Positions 53,877 to 64,000 of a DNA stretch of 64,000 nt are shown here, piece after piece. How positions within the stretch are numbered: position 1 is the first letter of the stretch; every line of letters starts with the position of its first letter. The notes under the pieces were generated by a model that worked only from the letters and a program-made list of their open reading frames with translations, was not told the DNA's origin and searched no databases. The stretch lies in the NCBI RefSeq assembly GCF_024139115.2, contig NC_085139.1, positions 13,239,533-13,303,532 on the forward strand, in the 5' to 3' direction. Source of the DNA: Armigeres subalbatus. Lineage: Eukaryota > Arthropoda > Insecta > Diptera > Culicidae. The position numbers and the translations under genes are program-made.

Positions 53877-54845
53877 ACACATGAATTGCCAAATGTTCTG
53901 AGGAGCTTCGACCTACAATGCAAGTTGCCATGGTACTGTACGCTCCATCGCACGCAAGCGAAACGTCCGTCAAAGCATCCGTATCCGTTGTAGGTTGTCC
54001 GATAAGAAAAAGACCGAATCATGACCTACTGCTAGCTGATCAACAACCGTGAAGGATCAGCTACAAGAGAGATGAATGCTCAAGTAAGCGACTCGCGAAG
54101 GGGCACATTTGTTTCTTCAAATTATTTATTTCAAAATTTCTCAGCATTAGGTAGCTTCGATTTTTTTGGGATGCTATTCTCCTGAACGCTCGAGAAAGTG
54201 CACTATTGTTTTTTTGTACAATACTATGGGAAAAACCACGTATAAATCACTGTATAATAACAGACCTCATTCGAATACTTGAAATTTTTGTCGCCAAAAT
54301 TTAGTGGTCTTTATTTTTACACAAAACTCCACATTTCTGTGCTTATTGTGATTAGAGTCATTAAACATCATTAATGATGCAGAAGAAAAAAAGCTGAATG
54401 CTGAACTGCAAAATTGTGCATAATTTTTAAAAACTCGATTTCTGTAAATACGCAGCATGTGAAAGATATAGAAAAAGTTTAAAATGAACAAGCTAGTTTT
54501 TTTCTGAAGAAGTCTATATTTGACCTTATAAGCACTTTATCTACTTCCAATGATTGTTGGTATCACCTTCAAATTGGTTACCTATAATACATTTTTTGAG
54601 TCTGTTCCTAAAATTATTGAAATGGTTTTTGTAATTTAGAAGTGTACGCATTCTGAAAGGTTATATCTAGTTTCCCAATACAAATATTTGGATCTTTTTA
54701 TATTATCCTGTAGAAACCCCAGATTATTTTTTTCAAGAATCACTTTTTTGTCGGATGCAAGATGCTTTTTCGGATATTCAAGTTTCTCTTCGAATTGCTC
54801 AAAACTGTTGTACTAAACATAACAGCATTTATTGAAATCTTAAGA
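53877..54845. other. no feature seen
   Basis: AT-rich, no supported feature. Confidence 0.35.
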
Positions 54846-54847
54846 TT

Positions 54848-55345
54848 CTAATATATCATATACGTAACTTTGTCGTGGACGACTGCAATCCAATCGATTT
54901 CAATGAGATCGATGTCGTCCGAAAAGCTCAGCAGCATATGCAACAGTGCGATGAAAGTGACGTTCCTATGCACACCACATTTCCTAATCACATCCTCAAG
55001 TGCAATGTTGAATAATAAATTCGAAAGTGCATCACCCTGCTTCAATCTCACTGAAGTTACGAACGAACGACGTTAACACTTCGTCTGCAATCCGAATACT
55101 TGGATTCGGTCCAGAAAGCGTTTCACGTATCAGTCTAATTAGTTCCGCCAGAAAACCATGCTCAGACATAATCTGCCACAGTTCTTTACTTTTCATTGAG
55201 TCATATGCTGCTTTGAAATCAATTAAAAGATGCAAGGTGTACACCCGAAATTTATTAAGGATCATCCGTAGGCTAAGCATCTGATCCGTTGTTAATTGAC
55301 CTTCACGAAAACCTGTCTTGTCAGCAAACTCCTCTCGCAGTCATT
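54848..55345 (-). mobile_element. RTE-clade RT fragment (36-kb subfamily)
   Basis: On the minus strand: KTGFREGQLTTDQMLSLRMI, LLIDFKAAYDSMKSKELWQI (catalytic Asp kept), then after a frameshift LKQGDALSNLLFNIALEDVI and LSFSDDIDLI, where FADD has become FSDD. The wording (ALSNLLF, VxRNVTFI) is closest to the copy at 36-39 kb. Broken by shifts and truncated on both sides. Confidence 0.8.
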
Positions 55346-55447
55346 GCACATGGCGTACAATTGAACAACTATAGAAAAAATCGGTCAAACCTCTTTGAGG
55401 CATTTAATACAAATTTAAATCCATAGTTTGTTCATAGAATGTGTGTG

Positions 55448-55720
55448 TCGCCTCTCCACATCTCGATATTGAAGGGACCACCAAGATTATGAGAGGTCGA
55501 GGAATGGTAGGACAATCGAAATGGGTAGAAGATCGAAAAAAAAGCTCGTTGTCGTGAAAAATGACAACAAAACAAATGTCAGTTCTTGTTTTTGATGTGT
55601 TTGTTATTGTCCCCACTAGGCCATACCCCAAAAATTTGAATACATCGGCATAAAAAAAATCCTGAACAAAATATGACCATTAAGATAGAGACATATCCAG
55701 ATAGGGAAGTTGAAGAGATC
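55448..55720 (+). mobile_element. short relative of the 18.1-kb TIR element
   Basis: It shares TCGCCTCTCCACATCTCGAT at the left end, GAAATGGGTA, GACAACAAAACAAATG and TGTTATTGTCC with 18,131-19,740 in the same order, but without the transposase part. It is followed at once by a truncated SINE. Confidence 0.55.
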
Positions 55721-55721
55721 T

Positions 55722-55853
55722 TCTTTTTCTTCTTATTGACATTACATCCCCCACTGAGACATTGCCGCCTCGCTCCTTAGTGTTCATTCAGTACTTCCAC
55801 AGTTATTAACCACGAGGTTTCTAAGCCAAGTTACCATTTTTGCATTCGTAGGT
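55722..55853 (-). mobile_element. truncated Feilai-like SINE
   Basis: It matches the tail-side 130 bp of the SINE at 191-479 (CTTCTTATTGACATTACATC ... ACCATTTTTGCATTCGTA). The tRNA-like head is missing, which for a minus-strand copy is a 5' truncation. Confidence 0.75.
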
Positions 55854-55883
55854 GGAATCTCTTCTCTTCTTCTTTCTCATCCG

Positions 55884-56245
55884 TCACTCGCTGGCACTCC
55901 TCATCATGCGCTGGCATTGGTGTCGCTGTGCAGTGCCTAACACTTCCTGTGCTGTTGTAGTCACAGTTTCGTGGATATTCTCCCACAATATGTTGACATC
56001 GCCAGATGCGTTGGCATATCCTATCCGCTCGTCCAGCTTCTGGTAGTGCTGTTCAGCAAACCTTTCAACTGTCAAGCGTTGGATATTGAATTCGTTACGC
56101 TGGATATTTATTTATTACCAGACTACTACGGGCGATACGCTGGATAGTCACGCCCGAATTTTCGCAACTAGCTGAGGCCTCTGAATGATCTTACATCTAT
56201 AGCATCCGAGAAATGCCGTCCGACAATCAGCTGGATAAGATGCTA
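55884..56245 (-). mobile_element. RTE-clade endonuclease fragment (36-kb subfamily)
   Basis: The minus strand reads VGRHFSDAIDVRSFRGL near 56,220 and YQKLDERIGYANASGDVNIL ... ETVTTTAQEVLGTAQRH near 56,000. These match VDGRHFSDVIDVRTFRGP and YRQKLDERISAINVSDNIND at 36.9-37.2 kb. With the RT fragment at 54.8-55.3 kb it is probably the same original insertion, split by a TIR element and a SINE. Confidence 0.75.
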
Positions 56246-56249
56246 AGGA

Positions 56250-57590
56250 CCGCCCAATAGGGTTTATTTTGTTCTTTGTTTATGCTTTGATTTATGGTTA
56301 ATTTACGGACCAATCGCTGATAAATTCGATAAAACATAATAGTTTCGAAGATATAGTCGGCCGGGATTCATTAATTGCACTTCCGCATACATTTCGAACA
56401 TCATTTACCTTAATATCCAATACATGGCAAAGTCCCATTCTTTACATTCACTGTTCTGAACAGGATCTACACTGAGGCATTTTTAAATAAAAATTACATA
56501 GAAACGGTATATGAAAATATGCCATATGAAATTAATATTTGTAGTGATTTAACTGACTGATTCAAGAACATATTGACGATGCTTGTACTCAGCTGGTGGC
56601 CAACAGCTTTGCTGGTTGGATAATAATTCGATGGATCATAAAGCGTAACATTTGAATTCTCGAAGTTCAGTTCGCTGAGTGTACATCCAAAGAACACACC
56701 TTATTTTTTGGGTTCGTTGACGTTTATGACTGATTGAAAGTAAAACCACCTGCTGTCCATTCTTTTCTGTGACGGCGCGCGATAGTAATTTAATTCGAAA
56801 TAAAAATGTTGTCACCGATCAAGGCCATTATTCCGCTCACTGATCCGCCGAAACAAAAATTTTGCAAATATCATTGGGTTCAAGTTCCGCTCCAACGATC
56901 ATGAGTCACGATCGAGGCCGCAATACCATGGACCAGTAGTCAGTGCCGTTTTGCGAACTGTTTCGCCAAGACGTGATCATTGCATCGGATAGGAAGCACA
57001 TTCGAGCCAAATCATCCTGTCCCTGACCCATTGGCACACTACTGTCTGGTGTGCCGAAATCAGCCAATTGATGAAAATGATTACGCAGTTTAACACAAAA
57101 TCAACTACATATTCCTATTGCAAGACAAATAGAATATTCGGATTTCCTTCGAATAGCTTCATATTTTAATTTCATAACTAAAATTTCGATTGAAATTGGT
57201 CGTTGGAGCTGAATTTAAACAGGACAACAACAGATAAAGGCTTGAAGTTTAGCTCAGCTCGGCTGGCTCATCTCTGAGCATTTATCTTTAATGTATGTAT
57301 TGGAAACTACTGCTTTGGACATGAGAGAACGCAGATCAATATTCAGAAATCAGAAGGAAATGTTGCTAGCACTTAGCCGAAGAATCTTTCCATTCGAGCA
57401 CACAGGGGAAGTGATCCCATTACCAAGAAGAATAAAGCGGACGCATGGTGTATTGTTCCCTAAGAACTGACAGCAATCTGCCGCACAAGAACAAACGTAA
57501 ATTGATGAATGATGTATGCAAACTATTAATTTAGTTTCATTATAACAGCTTAAGTGTAGGTAAATTAAATTGGACTCTTCGGTCGACTTG
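56250..57590. other. no gene seen
   Basis: AT-rich DNA with no supported feature. Confidence 0.35.
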
Positions 57591-57595
57591 CTTCA

Positions 57596-59290
57596 TCAGA
57601 GGTAGTAGGTAGGTAGGAGGTCCTCCTCCTCAAGTTTAGCACGGCATAGACCAATATTCAGAACTGGTTGGGGTTCTGCTAAACCACCAAGCGCCAATGA
57701 AACAAGATCATATTTTATGTACAAAACACCAAAGCGTTCATGTAATGTTTTCATCCCGGCCAGTTGATAGATCTCAAATATTTTGGTCCGAGGGGGGATT
57801 TTCATAATCATCCGCAGGAATATGTCTTGGACCTGTTGTAGTTTCAGATGATGGGTGTTTGTGCAACTCTTCCAAACCGGCACGCAGTAGTCGATCGCAA
57901 GGAGGATGATTTGCTTGTAGACAGCAAGCTTATTTTTCAGGGACAATAGCGACCGACGGTTGCTCAGCGGATATAATAGTTTGAGCAAGACATCAGACTA
58001 CCTGGTATTTCATGACCAGTCCGAGGTCACTTTTGCTTACAATAAGTCCCGCCTCTTCATGCTACCATTATCGAATTGATAATGGACCCACAAACAAACT
58101 TCCGAAATTGTCTAATCTAGCGCGTATTTAGTTTAGAAATTACAATCATATTAAAACACTTTAATTCGATTCAATGGAATACTAGTAAATCCATATTGAA
58201 ACAATCTCACCAAATGTATCCACTTTTGTAGAACTGCGCATCCAGGGTGAACAATTAGCTGGAAATAATCAGTTGGAAGGAGCTCCAAATCTGTAGTCCA
58301 CACTCGATCTTTGTTTCCCCTGCGGTCTGCGGCTCCTGATTTCACATGTGGCGATTTCATAGCAGAAATCATCGCTCACAAATTTCCGCTAAAGCATCAT
58401 ACCATAATCACTAACGCACATTCTTTAAATCTATTTTTTATTCATAACAACATGAACCATCGCAAAACATCACGCATATACCAACTGGCGTTTACTAGAA
58501 ATTTCTAAGAGAATTTTGACATCCGTCGCGCGTGGGTGGCACACTACGATTCTCGTCATTGTTTTGTCAACCTGTTGCTTGGAAATAAGCTGCTGTCTAA
58601 GGTCAACCCAAGATAGTCAGCTTTATTGACCCTTTCTATTAGCGCTACATTGAATTCTCAGACATTGTTTGGAGGATTTTGAGCGAGAGAAAATGATAAC
58701 CTGGGTCTTAGCCGTGTTGATACAGATCTTCCAGCTGTCTAGGCGTCCAGGCCTAGCACTCGAATCACTTTAACTCTGTAGACGAAAGCGGTGTCATCTG
58801 CTAACAGAGACATAATGCCGCCTACTGGAGGTTCTGACATGTCAGAAGTGAGCAGGTTTAACAGCATGGACCCAAGGATAATGGACCCTTGCGATAATGT
58901 GCGCATTAGAAATCGCTCTGCTGATTGAGACCGGCATGTCCTCGCCGACAGATAGTTTTTGATGATTTTCAACAAGTAGCTGGGAAGGTTGTAGCGATGT
59001 AGTTTAAACACCAGGTCTTCATATCATCAAACATTGTTTAGCGCCTTTTCAACATAAAGTATGGTCAAGGTCATGACAAAGGTTTTTGAAACAAACTTGT
59101 CCCATTTGAGGATGTTGGTAACTCAGGTTAGTCGGTGCACGGTTGATCGATCGTATTGGTAACAAAACTGTGTCTCAAGCAAGATTTTATGATACACTGA
59201 TAAAAGGCTAATGAGACGATAACTTTTAAAAGAGAAAGGATAATTCCGAGATAATGCCAAATAGGCTGTCTAGCAGAAGGAAACTATTTC
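57596..59290 (-). mobile_element. Jockey-clade LINE, decayed RT
   Basis: Minus-strand pieces follow Jockey RT order. Near 59,245 SFKSYRLISLLS; near 59,150 QYDRSTVHRLT; near 59,010 FKLHRYNLPSYLLKIIKNYL and SARTCRSQ; then LSQGSIILGSMLLNLLTSDM and LADDTAFVY (YADD box as LADD); near 58,730 KICINTAKTQVIIFSRSKS; and at 57,990-57,700 the C-terminal part (LYPLSNRRSLLSLKNKLAVY, VWKSCTNTHHLKLQQVQ). Stops and shifts abound, and about 500 bp of unrelated sequence (58,000-58,550) separates the C-terminal part. Confidence 0.8.
58151..58372 (-). other. unassigned frame inside the Jockey copy
   Basis: A 73-codon frame (AADRRGNKDRVWTTDLELLP) lies in the segment that interrupts the Jockey fragment. It is not Jockey sequence and I recognise no domain. 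It could be part of an inserted element. Confidence 0.2.
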
Positions 59291-59866
59291 AAAGAACATT
59301 TTGTGCGAAGATCATTTTTGTCACCTTCGTGAAAAACGGGTTTACGTGGTTCAGCTACTATAGAAAAGACTTCCAGTGAAAGAGGCATTTCTCATCCTAT
59401 GGCATTGCGCCGCCGTTTATATCTTCTAGAAATCAAGTTAGTGCGAAACCCTGATCTGAAAGCCCAATACAAGGAGTTCATTGAAAATTATTAATCGAAA
59501 GAGGGACTAGGAGTTTAATAATCTCCCGATCTGAGGAAATGGTATCTTCTTCATCACGCAGTATATCGATCTTCCAGATGACAACAAGATCCCAGAGTTA
59601 AAGCCAACTCTATCAGTTTACATAACATCGCAATGAAATTCGACCAGTTTTCGATACATATTAAATTATATTTATTTAGGGTATCTGTTCCTATATCAAT
59701 AACAATAAGGCAATGCGCATATGAAATGCATTGATTTCTCACCCAATAATCAAGAAACATGAGAATAATTATGCTCGGCTCATGTAATTTTTAATTGAAA
59801 ACAATTTGGTAACTTCAAAAATAAAATTTTCATCACCATATAGAAGTATTTAGCTAAAAACCCAGA
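59291..59866. other. no feature seen
   Basis: AT-rich, no supported feature; may include decayed Jockey 5' sequence. Confidence 0.35.
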
Positions 59867-59867
59867 T

Positions 59868-60292
59868 TAATCCACCTAGCGTTGGTGGTGCCTTTCTCGC
59901 ATTTAGTTGAGACACCAACCTTATATGGAGTATATATGGTCTGATGTACCATTTTCTTCATAACTTTCAAACGCAATGACCGATCGTTATAAAATTCAAT
60001 AGTGATCAACAAGGCTTTGTCCCCTGTCGAATGAAACTTGTTGCGAGAAGTATTCCGAGGTTAAGGATTACTATACGAAAAGTTGTCTAATGTTTTTCAT
60101 AGCTGTTGTGCACACACATACGCACACACATACACACACACATACACACGGACAGACAGACATGTGCTCAGCTCGTCGAACTGAGTCGATTGGTATATAA
60201 TACTATGGGTCTCAGAGGCTTCTATCAAAAGTTCGTTTTCGGAGTGAAATGATAGCCTTTCGGTACAACTTAGTTGTACGAGAAAGGCAAAA
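59868..60292 (+). mobile_element. dispersed repeat family X, full copy
   Basis: The left end AATCCACCTAGCGTTGGTGG then TGCCTTTCTCGCA; the right end GTACGAGAAAGGCAAAAAC. The inverted core GCCTTTCTCG is shared. The interior has AACGCAATGACCGATCG, a CACACATACACACACGGACAGACAGA-type tract and TATATAATACTATGGGTCTC. A partial copy is at 7,277 and an old inverted copy at 11,093. No coding capacity. Confidence 0.7.
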
Positions 60293-61140
60293 ACATAATC
60301 ACCGCCATGCACCTATTTCAATAACATTCAAAAACAGTTAATCCTATGCCTGTACCTATATCAATAATACTGTTTCCAACATAAAATACGCACACTATTA
60401 CTTGTGTATATACGTAACGATGAGATTGCAGTGATGCCGAATTCAATGTTTTGTATTTGAGTTGAAATATAATAACAAAATTGCTGTTTTTGTTGCAGTT
60501 TTCCATCTTATCAGTTTAATTTTGTGTTTGTCATAATTTATCTTTTCGATATAATTTATTTTACAAACATAAGAGTTGAATTTCACAGTGAAAGTTCATT
60601 CAAGCGCTTTGAAATAAAAATCTAGGTCGGCAACCCTTGAGAGTACTGCAAGCCATGTAAACAGTTTGGAATACGGACAAGGATAATTTAGACGTTGTTC
60701 GAAATAAACCTATATCAAACTATAGGAAATCGCGTTGGTTTTTAAAATATAATTATATTCATAGTAAAAATGTGATGTGCTTTATGTGCTATGAAGTGAA
60801 TTTTGAAGGGATAGAATTGTTTTAGATTGAAATTGAGTGGAAAACAACGGCGTGAAAACAGATGAATCTGCTAGTAACAATCAAGCAGTGCATCAAACCA
60901 TCAGTTAGAGGTAGGAAAATGAAAATAAAAGTGCTTTATAATTTTATCTTTTAATAATTTGATTCTTATGAATTAAAACATTACTTAAACAAAATATTGA
61001 ATAATATTCCAAACATTCAAGAATGTGTTCCATCCATTATTGTGTACATACGATGTGAGAAATTGTAAATAAATTGATTTTTTATTTGGTTTATCGACGG
61101 TTGTGATTAATATACGGGCTGTTATTAATATGGGAACAGA
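60293..61140. other. no gene seen
   Basis: AT-rich DNA between the family-X copy and the RTE 3' end, without a supported feature. Confidence 0.4.
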
Positions 61141-61148
61141 TACCCTAT

Positions 61149-61685
61149 TCAGACTAAGGTCGAAGTGGCCTGTGCGGTATATAAGAGTCTTCTCCATTCG
61201 GCTCGGTCCATGGCTACACGTCGCCAACCACGCAGTCTACGGAGGGTCCGCAAGTCATCTTCCACCTGATCAATCCACCTTGCCCGCTGCGCACCTCGCC
61301 TTCTTGTGCCCGTCGGATCGTTGTCGAGAACCATTTTCACCGGGTTATTGTCCGACATTCTGGCTACGTGCCCGGCCCACCGCAGTCGTCCGATTTTCGC
61401 GGTGTGAATGATGGATGGTTCTCCCAACAGCTGATGCAACTCGTGGTTCATTCGCCTCCTCCACGTACCGTCCGCCATCTGCACCCCACCATAGATGGTA
61501 CGCAGCACTTTCCTTTCGAAAACTCCGAGTGCGCGTTGGTCCTCCACGAGCATCGTCCAGGTCTCGTGTCCGTAGAGGACTACCGGTCTAATAAGCGTTT
61601 TGTAGATTGTCAGTTTGGTACGGCGGCGAACTCTATTCGATCGGAGCGTCTTGCGGAGTCCAAAGTATGTACGATTTCCAGCCAC
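61149..61685 (-). pseudogene. RTE C-terminal region
   Basis: 178 codons matching the end of the 44-kb RT ORF with few changes (AGNRTYFGLRKTLRSNRVRR ... TAQATSTLV). It starts right after a deletion that removed the thumb region (the YLGSLVT segment). Confidence 0.85.
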
Positions 61686-61704
61686 TATACGTGTTAGCCA
61701 CTAT

Positions 61705-62016
61705 ACGTGTTCCAGCCTTCGACGTGTTAATGACTAGTCCGATCCGCTTGGCTTCCCTTTTCAGTCTGATGTAGGCTTCCTCCATCTTCTCAAAGTTACG
61801 TGCCATAATATCTATGTCGTCGGCGAAGCCAAATAGGTGGACGGACTTATTGAAAATTGTATCACTCGTGTTAATCCCTGCTTTTCGTATTACCCCTTCC
61901 AAAGCGATGTTGAATAGCAGACACGAAAGACCATCACCTTGCCGTAACCCTCTGCGGGTTTCGAAGGGACTCGAGAATGCCCCTGAAACTCGTCGATCCA
62001 TCGTCGCTTTGATCAA
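61705..62016 (-). pseudogene. RTE palm fragment
   Basis: LIKATMDRRVSGAFSSPFET, GLRQGDGLSCLLFNIALEGV and LFGFADDIDIMARNFEKMEE. The MCVVQ segment present in the 44-kb copy is missing after TMDR. It ends LVINTSKAGT at the deletion junction. Confidence 0.85.
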
Positions 62017-62123
62017 CCGTGTCAGTTTATCCGGAAATCCCGTTTATGTCCTTACACATATCAGGCTGTGGCACGTGGCCCTTACGTAAACGGTTCAACT
62101 TCTCATAGAACTTTCGTGTGTTA

Positions 62124-63326
62124 TTAGTGCGGTACAGTTGCTCCGTCTCTCCACGGTCTCGATCTTCCTGCTGACGCTTTTTCCTCCGGAAAATCGAGTT
62201 TTGTCTGTTGCGCCTGTTTATATCGTGCCTCGTTCGCCCTCGTGCGATGTTGCAGCAATCTCGCCCATGCTGCATTCTTCTCTTCTACTAACTGCTCACA
62301 TTCGCCGTCATACCAGTCGTTTCTCTGATCCGGGGGCACCGTGCCTAGTGCAGCGGTTGCGATGCTACCAATGGCGGATCGAATATCTCTCCAGCCATCT
62401 TCAAGAGACGCTGCGCCTAGCTGCTCTTCCGTTGGGAGTGCCACTTCCAGCTGCTGCACGTATTCTTGGGCTAGTCTACCGTCTTGTAGCCGCCCAATAT
62501 TAAGCCGCGGCGTCCGACTTCGACGCGTGTTGTACACCGTCGAGAGTTTTGAGCGCAGGCATACTGCAACGAGGTAGTGGTCGGATTCAATATTCGCACT
62601 GCGGTAAGTGCGGACGTTCGTGATGTCGGAGAAGAATTTACCGTCGATTAGAACGTGGTCGATTTGGTTTTCCGTTTCTTGGTTAGGTGATCTCCATGTG
62701 GCCTTGTGGATATTTTTGCGGGGAAAGAAGGTGCTTCGGACTACCATTCCGCGGGAGGCTGCGAAGTTTATGCATCGTTGGCCGTTGTCATTCGATACGG
62801 TGTGCAGACTATCCGGTCCGATGACCGGTCTATACATTTCCTCCCTTCCTACCTCTGTGCGTAGAACGCTTCTATCTCGTCGTCGGGTCTCCCTTCGTGT
62901 GGGCAGTGCACGTTGATGATGCTATAGTTGAAGAAACGGCCTTTAATCTTCAGTTAGCACATTCTTGCGTTGATTGGCTGCCACCCAATCACTCGTTGAC
63001 GCATCTTTCCCAGCACTATGAAGCCGGTTCCCAGCTCGTTGGTGGTGCCACAGCTTTGGTAGAAGGTAGCCGCCCGATGCCCGCTTTTCCACACTTTCTG
63101 TCCTGTCCAGCAAATCTCCTGCAACGTCGAAGTTGCGGGGATGTAATTCATCGTAGATCATCCTGTCGCAACCTGCGAAACCTAGCGACTTGCAGTTCCA
63201 TGTTCCAAGCTTCCAATCATGATCCTTTATTCGTCGCCTAGGTCTTTGCCGATTATATCGAGTCGCATTATCTCTTATATTGTTCGTAATGATTGGTTTT
63301 CCAGGCGGCTTATTGGGCCTGCGCAA
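62124..63326 (-). pseudogene. RTE endonuclease and linker, frameshifted
   Basis: The 5' frame (63,326-62,943) has DHDWKLGTWNCKSL, then loses register, and the QEVRW motif is not readable in frame. The 62,837-62,124 frame has VIGPDSLHTVSNDNGQRCIN, ENQIDHVLIDGKFFSDITNV, NIESDHYLVA (Asp-His motif intact) and the linker RLQDGRLAQEYVQQLEVALP. The overlapping frame 62,275-62,040 continues RRKKRQQEDRDRGETEQLYR. Comparison with the 36-kb copy shows the same domain order but clearly different subfamilies. Confidence 0.82.
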
Positions 63327-63570
63327 ACCTCCTGTCTCGCCGGAGGGCCGTCGTGTCAGGGCTGTTTAGCGTCCCACCTAACACCAGGACTTATGCTTGG
63401 TCGCTTTGGCGGAGCCTACTTACGGATACATGCAGCTTTTTATAGAGGTTTAACAGGGCCCACTGTCAAACTTCACCACATCCTAGGCAGGCGCCACAAC
63501 TCGCAGGTGGCCTGGGGAGGGATCGTCAAGCCCTTGGACATAGTCCCTGCTGCCCCCGATACTTACTAAG

Positions 63571-64000
63571 TTTTCGATACTTACTAAGTTTGAATCCTGG
63601 TTGGCTATAGTATTCGCCTACTTGTGGAGTTGATCTTTAATGTTACCTTCATTTTTTTTTCGAATAGCCTAGATTGCCGTGTAGTGTTGGTAGCCTATTA
63701 ATCGGCTGAGAATACGTTACGGATTATCTGTTCCAATGGTGAAAGTTCATCAATCATCATGCAGGTAACCCCTAATTTACGATGTAAAGCTTTCCGTGCC
63801 TAAGAATGAATGGTTGGCTTTGCACGAAAAATATCGGGAGTCAAGTTTGACTATACCCTGAAGACCCAGATATCCGAAACCTTGGGAAGAGCTACTGAGA
63901 GCAAGCAAGTGAATCTGACATATTTGAATCCTAAATCACATTGTTTGATAGTTGTGAAGACTCAGACAAGTTAAGCCATCCTGAACTATATGTGTGTGAA
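63571..64000. other. no feature seen
   Basis: A short direct repeat, CGATACTTACTAAGTTT, occurs at 63,558-63,590. Nothing else is supported. Confidence 0.4.

Larger units (their letters stand above)
61143..63560 (-). mobile_element. RTE-clade LINE with 5' leader, endonuclease and two internal deletions
   Basis: 3' to 5' along the plus strand: the C-terminal region (61,149-61,685, almost identical to the 44-kb copy), a first deletion junction near 61,700, RT palm with FGFADDIDIM (61,720-62,016), a second junction near 62,040 where about 640 bp of RT fingers and linker is missing, linker, endonuclease (62,124-63,326) and a leader to about 63,560. It is the only copy of this subfamily here that retains the endonuclease and leader. 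Both deletions and several frameshifts make it dead. Confidence 0.88.

Noticed and set aside
61368..62916. Plus-strand ORFs of up to 121 codons
   Set aside because: Antisense shadows of the RTE copy.

Overview
The window looks like accessory, repeat-dominated DNA from a mosquito of the Aedes type. The signs are several dispersed copies of a tRNA-derived SINE whose body and (CTT)n tail resemble the Feilai family, at least five decayed RTE-clade LINE copies, one Jockey-clade LINE fragment, remains of an R2/R4-type LINE, hAT and Tc1/mariner elements with readable target-site duplications (TSDs), and many short TIR elements. Unique sequence is AT-rich and real exons are sparse. The species call is inference, not a database result.

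Layout. 1-2.5 kb: a tRNA-like retrocopy, a SINE and a ~150-bp satellite array. 3.5-7.9 kb: a 23-bp minisatellite split by a 1,019-bp TIR element and by a dispersed repeat. 8-11 kb: GC-rich repeats, a small ORF and a ~190-bp tandem array. 11.1-11.9 kb: a dispersed element carrying a SINE with TSD and a hairpin. 13.47-13.73 kb: the last coding exon of a gene that resembles the C14orf119/DUF4508 family. 16.1-17.4 kb: a hAT element with a perfect 8-bp TSD. 18.1-20 kb: a TIR element with a broken mariner-type transposase and a nested GC-rich MITE. 22.2-27.6 kb: RTE debris, a large SINE-flanked inverted repeat, and an RTE segment lying between two R4-like segments. 27.8-28.5 kb: a mariner-like element with 26-bp perfect TIRs. 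30.5 kb: a near-perfect palindrome. 32.5-35.3 kb: TIR elements. 36-39.1 kb: the longest RTE copy. 40 kb: a promoter and a first coding exon encoding a signal peptide. 42-44 kb: MITEs and a 145-bp tandem array. 44.1-46 kb: an RTE copy on the minus strand, joined to a SINE head. 47.8-53.5 kb: an unrecognised ORF, a 240-bp palindrome, a 384-bp tandem duplication and a Tc1 fragment. 54.8-63.6 kb: RTE and Jockey remains on the minus strand.

Only two stretches look like host protein-coding exons: 13,470-13,730, and 40,718-40,784 with its promoter near 40.0 kb. Both are on the plus strand, each is part of a gene whose other exons I cannot place, and nothing shows they belong together. No CRISPR array, operon or new defence or metabolic system is visible. 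The most unusual material is structural: nested insertions whose empty sites can be read from tandem or inverted neighbours, long near-perfect palindromes, an RTE/R4 chimera, and a 2.4-kb TIR element without a recognisable transposase.
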